A stretch of DNA of 5,926 bases from Acidimicrobiales bacterium (lineage in GTDB: Bacteria > Actinomycetota > Acidimicrobiia > Acidimicrobiales > SZUA-35): contig JABDJU010000009.1 in the NCBI GenBank assembly GCA_013003325.1, forward strand, positions 1-5,926, given 5' to 3'. The translations under genes and the position numbers were made by a program. Positions 1 through 5,926 of this stretch are shown here, piece after piece. Numbering within the stretch: position 1 is the first letter of the stretch; the number at the start of each line of letters is the position of its first letter. A model generated the notes under the pieces. That model was not told where the DNA came from, did no database searches, and saw only the letters and a list, made by a program, of their open reading frames with translations.

Positions 1-1079
1 ATCGACCCCTGCTCGCCCCAGACGACCACGAGGACCCGTTCGCCGTCCTGGAACGAGGCGACATTCCGTCCCTCGCCGCGGTGTGCCTGCACACCGGCAC
101 GGTGTGGCGCTGGAACCGGGCGTGCTACGGGATCATGAACGGAGTGCCGCATCTACGGATCGAGAATCGAATCCTGCCGTCGGGCCCATCGACGACCGAC
201 GAGGTCGCCAACGCCGCCTTCTGGCTCGGCCTGATGAAGGGCGGCGCCGAGACCTTGGGCGAGATTCGCCGGGTCGCCAGTTTCGACATCGCCAGGGCCA
301 ACTTCGTGAGCGCGGCACGGGAAGGTCTCGCCGCATCGATGACCTGGATCGATGACAACGATTATCCAGCTCCGACGTTGATCCTCGAAACGCTGTTGCC
401 GATGGCCGAGACCGGGTTGGCGTCGATGGGGGTCGACTCGAGCGACATCTCCCGGTATCTCGGAGTCATCGAGCGGCGGGTGAAGTCGGGCTACACCGGG
501 AGCCGATGGCAGATCGGATCGATGCGAGCGATGAAACCCCACGGTGGCCTCGGCCAGCGCTTGAACTCGCTCACCGCAGCAATCGCGTCGCGGCAGAAGG
601 TGGGTAGTCCGGTGTCGGAGTGGACACCGGCCAACATCGAGGAAGGCGGCAGCTGGGAGCACAACTTCCGAACGGTCGAACAGATCATGGTGACAGACCT
701 GGTCACGGTGTCACCCGAGGACCCCCTCGACCTGGTCGCCAACCTGATGGATTGGCATCGGTTGCGTCAGGTAATGGTGGAAGACGACGGCGGTGTGGTC
801 GGAATCCTTTCGTATCGCCGGCTGCTGCGGGTGATGGCCAGCGGTGACGACGGATCGGGGTGGGGTGCCCTGTCGGTCAACGACGTGATGCACACCGATC
901 CGGTCTGCGTGCCGCCCGGGATGGCGCCGCTGCGGGCGCTGGAGATCATGAGGTCCTTCGGAATCGGGGCGCTCCCGGTCGTCGACGAAGGTCTGCTGGT
1001 CGGCCTGGTGACCGAGCACCATTTCATGAGCATCGCCGGGGTACTCATGCTCCAACAGCTCGACGATTCCGGAGACTGA
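1..1079 (+). CDS. GCS2-type carboxylate-amine (glutamate-cysteine) ligase fused to a CBS-domain pair, 3' part
   Basis: The frame starting at base 3 is open from the window edge to TGA at 1077-1079, so about 358 residues are visible and the N-terminus is missing. A GTG at 81 could be read as a start, but it has no ribosome binding site and would cut into conserved sequence, so I treat the gene as partial. Numbering from that GTG, residues 1 to about 150 resemble the C-terminal half of GCS2/YbdK-like ATP-dependent carboxylate-amine ligases: TVWRWNRACYG (7-17), HLRIENRILPSGPS (24-37), DEVANAAFWLGLM (40-52), an AAREGL helix (78-83) and YTGSRWQ (138-144). These enzymes join an amine to the gamma-carboxylate of glutamate or a related acid. 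Residues about 197-253 and 264-325 form two CBS repeats (VEQIMVTDLVTVSPED and VNDVMHTDPVCVPPG), normally a nucleotide-sensing Bateman module. The substrate is not known. The gene is convergent with pheT and may belong to an upstream plus-strand unit. Confidence 0.8.
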   Translation, partial: RPLLAPDDHEDPFAVLERGDIPSLAAVCLHTGTVWRWNRACYGIMNGVPHLRIENRILPSGPSTTDEVANAAFWLGLMKGGAETLGEIRRVASFDIARANFVSAAREGLAASMTWIDDNDYPAPTLILETLLPMAETGLASMGVDSSDISRYLGVIERRVKSGYTGSRWQIGSMRAMKPHGGLGQRLNSLTAAIASRQKVGSPVSEWTPANIEEGGSWEHNFRTVEQIMVTDLVTVSPEDPLDLVANLMDWHRLRQVMVEDDGGVVGILSYRRLLRVMASGDDGSGWGALSVNDVMHTDPVCVPPGMAPLRALEIMRSFGIGALPVVDEGLLVGLVTEHHFMSIAGVLMLQQLDDSGD

Positions 1080-1092
1080 CGAGCTGGCGGAT

Positions 1093-3489
1093 TCAGCGCA
1101 GTTGGGCGCTGTGCCGCTTCACGGCTTCGTCGATCATCTTCTTTCGAGCCGATGAGACGTCGTCGTCACTCAAGGTTCGATCATCGGCCTGGAGTCGGAT
1201 CGAGAATGCCAGCGATCGGACGTCCTCGCCCAGCGACTCAGCCCGGAACACGTCGAACAGCTCCACGGACCTCGTGAGCGGCTTCCCGGCTTTCAGTAGG
1301 GAGTCCCGGACCGCGTCGGCGGGAACCTCGTTCGGAACCACGAAAGCAAGATCGAGGTCGCTGGTCGGGAAGCGGCTGACCTTCTTCGCCTTGGGCACCG
1401 AGCTGAGGCCGGCTACCAGCGGATCGACCTGCAGGGCAAGCCAGCCAGCCCGGCCGCTGGCCTCGAAATGCTCCATGGCGCTGGGATCGACCTCACCCAC
1501 CTCGCCGATCGTCTTGCCGCGGAAGATGACCGCAGCCGACCTGGTCGGGTGTAGCCCATCCCGGGTTTCGTTCTTGACGCGCAGGTCGAGACCAAGGAAC
1601 GCACCCACGAAGCGCAACGTCGTCACCGCGTCGCTGGCGTCGGCGTCGCCCAGAACAGCAGCCACCCACCAGGGTTCGTCCGGCAATTCGCCATCAGGCC
1701 GTGGCAGGTATACCGCCCCCATCTCGAAGAGACGAACATCGTGGTTGCCGCGATGCTGGTTGTAGGCGAGGGCCTTCAACAAGCCGGGCAGGAGCGAGGT
1801 GCGTAGCACCGACTCCTCAGCCACCAAGGGATTCGTGAGGGTCAATCCATCGCCCCCGAGTCCGGCGGCGGCGAGGTCTCCGGGGGCCAAGAACGGCATC
1901 GGCATCGCTTCGGAGCATCCCGCCGCCGCAAAGGCCCGCAGGATGTTGCGGCGAGCGGACTGGGCATCACTCAGCTGGCCCGCCTGGAGCGATACCGGCA
2001 CCCGGTTCTCGATGTTGTCGTATCCGAAGTGTCGCCCTACCTCCTCGGCGATATCGGCCTCGAGGCCGACGTCAGGACGCCAGGTCGGGACCGAGACATC
2101 AAAGGTGGCGGCTCCGGCTTCGTTGTTGTAGACGGGGCTGCAATCGAAGCCGATCGGACTGAGGAGATCGATCATCTTGTCGGCGGCCAGGTCGGTGCCA
2201 AGCAGGTGATTCACGCGGTGCACCCTCGTGGACACCACCGTGGCCTCGATCGGGTGGGGCTCGGCGACAACCACACCGGGGGCGATCTGGGCCCCGGTGA
2301 GTTCTGCCGCCAGCTCGCAGAAGCGATCGAGCGCCCGCTCGACCCCGAGCGGGTCGACGCCCCGCTCGAAACGGGTCGACGCTTCGCTTCTCAGGTTGAG
2401 CCGTCTCGAGGTGTGGGCGATGCTCATGCGATCCCAGACCGCAGCCTCCAGCAAGACGTTGGTCGTGGCATCGGAGATCTCGGTGTCGAAACCGCCCATG
2501 ACCCCGGCCAAGCTGATCGGGTCGTCGTCACGATTCGCGATGACGCCGTCGCCTAGTCCTCGTCCGATGCCGGATCCGTCGGGAACCAGCAGATGTCGTT
2601 CGACGCCGTCGAGGGTCGTGAGGGTTTCGCCCTCACGGGCTCGCCTCACGATCAGTTGGCCGTCCGGGACGGTGTCGAGGTCGAAGGTGTGGTTGGGGTG
2701 ACCCGTCTCGAGCATCACGTAGTTGGAGATGTCGACGATCGTGCTGATCGGTCGCATTCCGGCCGCGTCGAGTCGGGCCTGCATCCATGCCGGCGACTGC
2801 GCATTGGTCACGTTTCGCAGCACCCGCATCGCGAACCGGGGGCACAGGTCCCCATCTTGAATCCGAATTGAGCACACGTCCCCGGCGTCGGTTCCGGCTG
2901 CGGGAACCGCGGGCTCGGGCAGCGCAAAGGGCACGCCCTGTTTGGCCGCGAGGTCACGGGCGATCCCGATCACACTCAGAGCCTCTGGTCGGTTCGGCTC
3001 CACGTCAATATCGAATACCGTTTCGGCCGTGACGCCGAGCACCGTCGCCAGCGGCTGACCCAATGCAAGATCGGGATCGAGAATCATGATGCCGTCGTGA
3101 TCATCGGAGAGCTCGAGCTCGGCCCCCGAGCACAACATGCCGTTTGACATCTCGCCGCGGAGCTTGCGCTGGGCGATCTCCATACCGTTGGGCATCACCG
3201 TGCCGATGGTCGCGAACGGCACCTTGTCACCGACCGCCATGTTGAAGGCGCCGCAGCAGACCTGAACCGGTGCGCCATCGCCCGCCTCGACATCCACCAG
3301 TTGGATCTTGTCGGCCTCGGGATGGGGCCGGAGGGCGACGACTCGGGCGACGACGATTCCGTCCCAGCTTGAGCCGACGGTCTCGACGCCCTCGACCACG
3401 AGGCCGATACTGGTCAGTTGTGCGGCGATCTGATCAGGCTCGCCCTCGATTGGGGCGAACTCTCTCATCCACGAAAGCACGGCGCGCAT
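1093..3489 (-). CDS. pheT: Phenylalanine-tRNA ligase beta subunit
   Basis: This 798-residue protein has the usual length of bacterial PheT. With PheS it forms the cytoplasmic (alpha-beta)2 synthetase that charges tRNA-Phe; the beta chain carries tRNA-binding and editing modules. Domains seen in order: a short N-terminal segment (1-40); an OB-fold tRNA-binding domain (about 41-150, with HPEADKIQLVDVE at 56-68); the EPNRPEALSVIGIARDLA stretch (164-181); the B3/B4 editing domain (about 210-385), with VDISNYVMLETGHPNHTFD (252-270, His267) and LAGVMGG (327-333); the B5 domain (about 415-490), with PTWRPDVGLEADIAEEVGR (468-486) and its acidic Mg-binding cluster; the catalytic-like core with TNPLVAEESVLRTSLLPGLL (552-571); and a C-terminal FDX-ACB domain (about 704-797), beginning SRFPTSDLDLAFVV. 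All modules look intact, with no frameshift. ATG is preceded by AAAGG at 6-base spacing. The gene lies 11 bases after pheS and is the last of the operon. Confidence 0.98.
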   Translation of the reverse strand: MRAVLSWMREFAPIEGEPDQIAAQLTSIGLVVEGVETVGSSWDGIVVARVVALRPHPEADKIQLVDVEAGDGAPVQVCCGAFNMAVGDKVPFATIGTVMPNGMEIAQRKLRGEMSNGMLCSGAELELSDDHDGIMILDPDLALGQPLATVLGVTAETVFDIDVEPNRPEALSVIGIARDLAAKQGVPFALPEPAVPAAGTDAGDVCSIRIQDGDLCPRFAMRVLRNVTNAQSPAWMQARLDAAGMRPISTIVDISNYVMLETGHPNHTFDLDTVPDGQLIVRRAREGETLTTLDGVERHLLVPDGSGIGRGLGDGVIANRDDDPISLAGVMGGFDTEISDATTNVLLEAAVWDRMSIAHTSRRLNLRSEASTRFERGVDPLGVERALDRFCELAAELTGAQIAPGVVVAEPHPIEATVVSTRVHRVNHLLGTDLAADKMIDLLSPIGFDCSPVYNNEAGAATFDVSVPTWRPDVGLEADIAEEVGRHFGYDNIENRVPVSLQAGQLSDAQSARRNILRAFAAAGCSEAMPMPFLAPGDLAAAGLGGDGLTLTNPLVAEESVLRTSLLPGLLKALAYNQHRGNHDVRLFEMGAVYLPRPDGELPDEPWWVAAVLGDADASDAVTTLRFVGAFLGLDLRVKNETRDGLHPTRSAAVIFRGKTIGEVGEVDPSAMEHFEASGRAGWLALQVDPLVAGLSSVPKAKKVSRFPTSDLDLAFVVPNEVPADAVRDSLLKAGKPLTRSVELFDVFRAESLGEDVRSLAFSIRLQADDRTLSDDDVSSARKKMIDEAVKRHSAQLR

Positions 3490-3495
3490 ACGGGA

Positions 3496-3500
3496 CCTTT
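3496..3500 (-). promoter_or_regulatory. Ribosome binding site of pheT
   Basis: AAAGG directly follows the TAG stop of pheS and lies 6 bases before the pheT ATG. It fixes the pheT start and suggests that ribosomes ending pheS can restart on pheT, which would help balance the two subunits. Confidence 0.7.
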
Positions 3501-4526
3501 CTAGAACTGCTCGAGAAAGCGGACGTCGTTGGTGAACGCATCGCGGAGGTCATCGACACCATGTTTGATGGTCAGGAATCGATCGATCCCGAACCCGAAT
3601 GCGAACCCGCTCCACTCCTCGGGGTCGATGCCACCTGCTTTCAGCACATGGGGGTGCACGACCCCGCAACCGCCCAGTTCGAGCCAGGACCCGTCGGGTC
3701 TCTGGATGTCGAACTCGGCCGACGGCTCGGTGAATGGGAAGTAGTTGGGCCGCAGGCGACTGTGGAAGCCCTTGCCGAAAAACGCCTGGGTGAACTCCTC
3801 AATCGTGCCGGCCAGATCAGCCAGCGAGATCGTGCGATCGATCACGAGGCCTTCGATCTGATGGAAGACCGGGAGGTGGGTGGCATCGGCGGTATCGCGC
3901 CGGAACACTCTGCCGGGGGCCACGATGTAAATCGGCGGATCGTCCTCGAGCATGGTGCGGATCTGAACCGGCGACGTGTGGGTCCGAAGCACCGTGCTCC
4001 CAGGATCGCCGTTGTTCACGTAGAGCGAATCGAATGCGTCGCGAGCAGGGTGACCCTTGGGAATGTTCAGCGCGTCGAAGTTGTGCCAGTCGGTTTCGAC
4101 ATGAGGGCCTTCGGCGATCCTGAAGCCCATGCCGATGAAGGTGTCTTCCAGTTCTTCCCACGCCTGGGTGAGGGGATGGATGTGCCCGACCCGGGGCTCT
4201 CCGACCACCTCGCTGAGATCCATGCGTTCGGCCTCGAGTCGACGGGATCGCTCACCATCGACGAGAGCGCCCCGGCGGCTGGCGATCGCCGTCTCGACGG
4301 CGGTCTTGGATTCTTGCACCGCCAACCCGAGCAGCTTTCGTTCGTGAGGTGGCACTTCACCGATGGCTTTGCGCGCCGACGCGATGGGGCCCGCCTTGCC
4401 GAACGCGCCCGATTCGAGCGAGTCGAGGGTCTCGATGTCCCCCGCCTCCTCAGCGTTGGCCACGATGGCCTCGACCGCGCCGTTGAGTTCGGCCAACACA
4501 GCGTCTGTCGACGACAACTCGGGCAT
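3501..4526 (-). CDS. pheS: Phenylalanine-tRNA ligase alpha subunit
   Basis: This is the catalytic class II subunit of phenylalanyl-tRNA synthetase. It activates Phe with ATP and transfers it to tRNA-Phe in complex with PheT. From the ATG at 4526 it has 341 residues, normal for the family. Residues 1 to about 85 are the charged N-terminal helical region (coiled-coil arm, tRNA contact). The catalytic core follows: HPLTQAWEELEDTFIGMGF (117-135, motif 1), the conserved ETDWHNFDALNIPKGHPARD (144-163), LRTHTSPVQIRTM (180-192), motif 2 with GRVFRRDTADATHLPVFHQ (205-223) and QIEG, PNYFPFTEPSAEFDI (260-274), GGCGVVHPHVLKAGG (285-299), and motif 3 with FGFGIDR (310-316). I chose this ATG because GAGGTGA lies just before it. 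A GTG six codons upstream (4542-4544) keeps the frame but has no ribosome binding site. The gene starts 21 bases after the methyltransferase stop codon and is followed by pheT. Confidence 0.97.
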   Translation of the reverse strand: MPELSSTDAVLAELNGAVEAIVANAEEAGDIETLDSLESGAFGKAGPIASARKAIGEVPPHERKLLGLAVQESKTAVETAIASRRGALVDGERSRRLEAERMDLSEVVGEPRVGHIHPLTQAWEELEDTFIGMGFRIAEGPHVETDWHNFDALNIPKGHPARDAFDSLYVNNGDPGSTVLRTHTSPVQIRTMLEDDPPIYIVAPGRVFRRDTADATHLPVFHQIEGLVIDRTISLADLAGTIEEFTQAFFGKGFHSRLRPNYFPFTEPSAEFDIQRPDGSWLELGGCGVVHPHVLKAGGIDPEEWSGFAFGFGIDRFLTIKHGVDDLRDAFTNDVRFLEQF

Positions 4527-4527
4527 G

Positions 4528-4534
4528 TCACCTC
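4528..4534 (-). promoter_or_regulatory. Ribosome binding site of pheS, deciding the start
   Basis: GAGGTGA matches the extended anti-Shine-Dalgarno complement and sits one base before the ATG at 4526. It favours that ATG over the in-frame GTG at 4544, whose upstream bases are the end of the previous gene (ACCGATAAGCC) and show no purine-rich site. Confidence 0.65.
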
Positions 4535-4547
4535 GTACTTTCACGGC

Positions 4548-5324
4548 TTATCGGTCCATTCGGGTCGGTGTCGGGATCGTAACGGCTCGTCGTTGGTCGC
4601 GGGCGGCAAATACCAGGACCGCGGCGGCTGCTGCGGCGTTGAGAGATTCGGTGGGTCCAGCGAGGGGAATTGTGACCGCATCGTCGCAGCGGGAGACAAA
4701 CTCTGGACTGAGCCCGTGAGCCTCGTTTCCGATGCAGATGGTCGCGTTGCGGAGGTCGACGGCGTGGTAGTCGGAACCTCCGGAAGGAACGGTGGCCACG
4801 ACCGGGGTCGAACGGGAGGAGAAGAGTTCCTCCTCGGTGCATTGCGAGACCGGCATGCGGAACGAGGCGCCGGCTGAGGCTCGCACCACTTTCGGATTCC
4901 ACTTGTCAGCACATGAGCCCACCAGCACCACGCCGGCCTGTCCCGCCGCCTCGGCGGTTCTGATCATCGTTCCGACGTTGCCGGGGTCAGCCATATCGAC
5001 CTGGGCCAGAAGCGGCCCGTCAAGGAGCGGCTCGATCGACGGGATCGTGGCCACGGCGGCGATCTGCTGCGGCGACCGAGTCGACAGGATCGAGCTGAGC
5101 CGCCGATCGGGTGCTTCGAACAGGTCGACAGCGGCGTCAGAAAACGGCTCCAGTAGTTCGGCTATGCCGACGACGTATCGAACCTCGAGATCGGACGCCA
5201 GCAGCTCGGCAACCAACACCGAGCCTTCAACGACAAAGGTTCCAGCGGCTCGACGTGAGGTCGGGCTCGCGAGCAGGCTCCGGAGTTCCCGATACTGGGC
5301 TCTCGTTGCGGGCGCGGCGGCCAT
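4548..5324 (-). CDS. TrmH/SpoU-family RNA 2'-O-ribose methyltransferase
   Basis: This 258-residue SPOUT enzyme transfers a methyl group from S-adenosylmethionine to a ribose 2'-OH in rRNA or tRNA. Residues about 10-100 form the substrate-binding N-terminal domain, including the GTFVVEG stretch (28-34). The knotted SAM-binding domain carries motif 1, DPGNVGTMIRTAEAAG (113-128, with Asn116 and Arg122); NPKVVRASAGASFRMPV (143-159); motif 2, IGNEAHGLS (198-206); and motif 3, IPLAGPTESLNAAAAAAVL (219-237, with Glu226, Ser227 and Asn229). All key residues are present. The ATG shares one base with the rplT stop (TGATG), and no clear ribosome binding site precedes it, so translation is probably coupled to rplT. 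A TTG one codon earlier is a weaker alternative. The position between rplT and pheS matches the tsnR-like gene of other actinobacteria. This points to a 23S rRNA target, but the exact nucleotide cannot be read from the sequence, so I give no symbol. Confidence 0.93.
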   Translation of the reverse strand: MAAAPATRAQYRELRSLLASPTSRRAAGTFVVEGSVLVAELLASDLEVRYVVGIAELLEPFSDAAVDLFEAPDRRLSSILSTRSPQQIAAVATIPSIEPLLDGPLLAQVDMADPGNVGTMIRTAEAAGQAGVVLVGSCADKWNPKVVRASAGASFRMPVSQCTEEELFSSRSTPVVATVPSGGSDYHAVDLRNATICIGNEAHGLSPEFVSRCDDAVTIPLAGPTESLNAAAAAAVLVFAARDQRRAVTIPTPTRMDR

Positions 5325-5686
5325 CAAGCAGCGACGTCAGCGGCTCCCGACGCGGTGACAAGGGCAGCAAACGCGGTCTCGTCGGTGACGGCGAGGTCGG
5401 CCAGCATCTTGCGGTCGACTTCGATGCCTTGAGTTTTCAGACCAGCGATGAAGCGCGAGTACGTTGTCCCGTTGGCACGACACGCGGCGTTGATCCGCTG
5501 AATCCAAAGTCGGCGCATCTCGCCCTTACGAGCGCGGCGGTCCCGAAACGCATAGTTGCCGCTGTGCATTACCTGCTCGTTGGCGGCCCGCACGCTGCGG
5601 CTCTTGTTTCCGTAGTAGCCCTTGGCCTTGGCCAGGGTCTCCTTGCGGCGCTTCTTTGAGTGGACAGCTCTCTTCACGCGTGCCAT
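5324..5686 (-). CDS. rplT: 50S ribosomal protein L20 (bL20)
   Basis: This 120-residue basic protein is an early-binding assembly protein of the large ribosomal subunit. It begins MARVKRAVHSKKRRKETL and continues with AKGYYGNKSRSVRAANEQVM (21-40), YAFRDRRARKGEMRRLWI (45-62) and INAACRANGTTYSRFIAGL (65-83), all hallmarks of L20. The N-terminal part is the long basic extension that threads into 23S rRNA; the C-terminal half is the globular domain, ending in an Ala-rich tail. ATG is the family's usual start and follows a purine-rich stretch. In several bacteria L20 represses its own operon by binding the mRNA; whether that happens here cannot be told, because the infC-rpmI region is outside the window. 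The stop codon overlaps the next gene by one base. Confidence 0.98.
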   Translation of the reverse strand: MARVKRAVHSKKRRKETLAKAKGYYGNKSRSVRAANEQVMHSGNYAFRDRRARKGEMRRLWIQRINAACRANGTTYSRFIAGLKTQGIEVDRKMLADLAVTDETAFAALVTASGAADVAA

Positions 5687-5691
5687 GACGG

Positions 5692-5701
5692 TCTCTTTCT
5701 C
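5692..5701 (-). promoter_or_regulatory. Purine-rich ribosome binding site of rplT
   Basis: GAGAAAGAGA ends 5 bases before the rplT ATG. It is a weak but plausible Shine-Dalgarno region and lies at the downstream end of the 59-base rpmI-rplT gap (5687-5745). The rest of that gap shows no strong hairpin or T-rich terminator, which fits co-transcription of the two genes. Confidence 0.5.
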
Positions 5702-5745
5702 TCGATCTGGTGGGTTGGACTGTGGCTAGGTAGGGCTGAAACCGG

Positions 5746-5926
5746 TCAGCTCGACAGCATCTCGTTGACGCGCTTCTCGTCGGCCTTGGAGACCAGCTGG
5801 GGCCCCCCGAGCCGACGTTTGCGTCGGCTGCTCATTTTCTCGTTGAAGTGGTTCAGGTTCTTGCTGCGCCGGCGGATCTTGCCGGTCCCGGTCTTCTTGA
5901 ACCGCTTGGTTGCCCCGGAGTGGGAC
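5746..5926 (-). CDS. rpmI: 50S ribosomal protein L35 (bL35), 5' end outside the window
   Basis: Fifty-nine residues and a TGA stop (5746-5748) are visible on the minus strand, translated directly because the frame has no start codon at its upstream end in the window. The sequence opens SHSGATKRFKKTGTGKIRRR and continues SKNLNHFNEKMSSRRKRRL, ending in EKRVNEMLSS. This is the L35 pattern, which usually begins with MPKMKTHSGA, so only about five or six codons are missing. L35 is a small basic protein of the large ribosomal subunit. The gene precedes rplT by 59 bases, as in most bacteria, and infC is expected just beyond the window edge. The coding sequence holds a perfect 8-bp inverted repeat, listed separately. 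Confidence 0.95.
   Translation of the reverse strand, partial: SHSGATKRFKKTGTGKIRRRSKNLNHFNEKMSSRRKRRLGGPQLVSKADEKRVNEMLSS
5810..5829 (-). repeat. Perfect 8-bp inverted repeat (hairpin) inside rpmI
   Basis: In the mRNA sense AGCCGACG and CGTCGGCT flank the 4-base loop CAAA, giving a GC-rich hairpin of 8 pairs with no mismatch. The next bases outward do not pair. It covers the codons for the conserved SRRKRRL stretch of L35, so Arg codon choice alone could produce it. No T-tract follows, so it does not look like an intrinsic terminator. A role in mRNA structure or L20 control is only a possibility. Confidence 0.45.

Noticed and set aside
153..662. A 169-codon minus-strand frame opposite the ligase domain
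   Set aside because: The opposite strand carries the conserved GCS2 motifs. This frame has a His/Arg/Pro-rich composition and no recognisable domain.
860..1765. A 301-codon open frame on the plus strand spanning the convergent junction
   Set aside because: It overlaps the CBS region in another frame and is antisense to the pheT 3' end. The predicted protein is rich in Ser, Arg, Thr and Ala without motifs, so it is a compositional artefact.
2351..2382. Direct repeat GGGTCGACGC at 2351-2360 and 2373-2382, each holding the GTCGAC palindrome
   Set aside because: It lies inside conserved pheT codons (around the STRFERGVDP stretch) and is explained by codon use for repeated Arg, Val, Asp and Ser residues. 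There is no sign of an operator or attachment site.
2029..2701. Two overlapping plus-strand frames of 157-175 codons antisense to the pheT middle
   Set aside because: They mirror conserved pheT codons (B3/B4 and B5 domains) and show no independent family similarity or ribosome binding site.
4527..4547. Possible Phe-responsive leader, T-box or attenuator ahead of pheS
   Set aside because: Only 21 bases separate the methyltransferase stop from the pheS ATG, and most of this is the ribosome binding site. There is no room for a leader peptide or T-box.
3270..4877. A 535-codon open frame on the plus strand
   Set aside because: It runs antisense to pheT, pheS and the methyltransferase gene, all of which are firmly identified. 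Its translation is low-complexity and Arg/Gly-rich, with no recognisable domain, as expected for a shadow frame in GC-rich DNA.

Overview
The window is a GC-rich chromosomal segment with dense coding and very short gaps. It looks like housekeeping DNA rather than an accessory island. I see no tRNA, rRNA, insertion sequence, CRISPR array or phage gene. The minus-strand gene order rpmI - rplT - TrmH/SpoU-family methyltransferase - pheS - pheT is typical of Actinomycetota, where a methyltransferase often sits between the L20 gene and pheST. The protein sequences and codon use fit a high-GC actinobacterium. An Acidimicrobiia-like lineage is my guess from the feel of the L20 and PheRS sequences, and no search was run.

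Layout from left to right. Positions 1-1079 on the plus strand hold the 3' part of a gene whose product joins the C-terminal part of a GCS2-type carboxylate-amine (glutamate-cysteine) ligase to a tandem CBS-domain pair. Its reading frame is open at the left edge, so the start is outside the window. A 13-base gap separates it from the end of a convergent minus-strand operon filling the rest of the window. Read in transcription order (right to left), this operon is rpmI (5746-5926, missing only the first few codons), rplT (5324-5686), an RNA 2'-O-methyltransferase (4548-5324), pheS (3501-4526) and pheT (1093-3489). Gene gaps in the operon are 59 bases, a one-base overlap, 21 bases and 11 bases.

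The operon is translation-related. L35 and L20 are 50S ribosomal proteins, the methyltransferase probably modifies rRNA or tRNA, and PheS plus PheT form the (alpha-beta)2 phenylalanyl-tRNA synthetase. No promoter lies in the visible part; transcription probably starts upstream of rpmI, likely at or before infC outside the window. No T-box or Phe leader fits in the 21 bases ahead of pheS.

Nothing here amounts to a clearly new system. The points most worth a second look are the ligase-CBS fusion, whose two CBS repeats both lack the usual ribose-contacting Asp; a perfect 8-bp hairpin inside the rpmI coding sequence; and the stop/start overlap of rplT with the methyltransferase gene.
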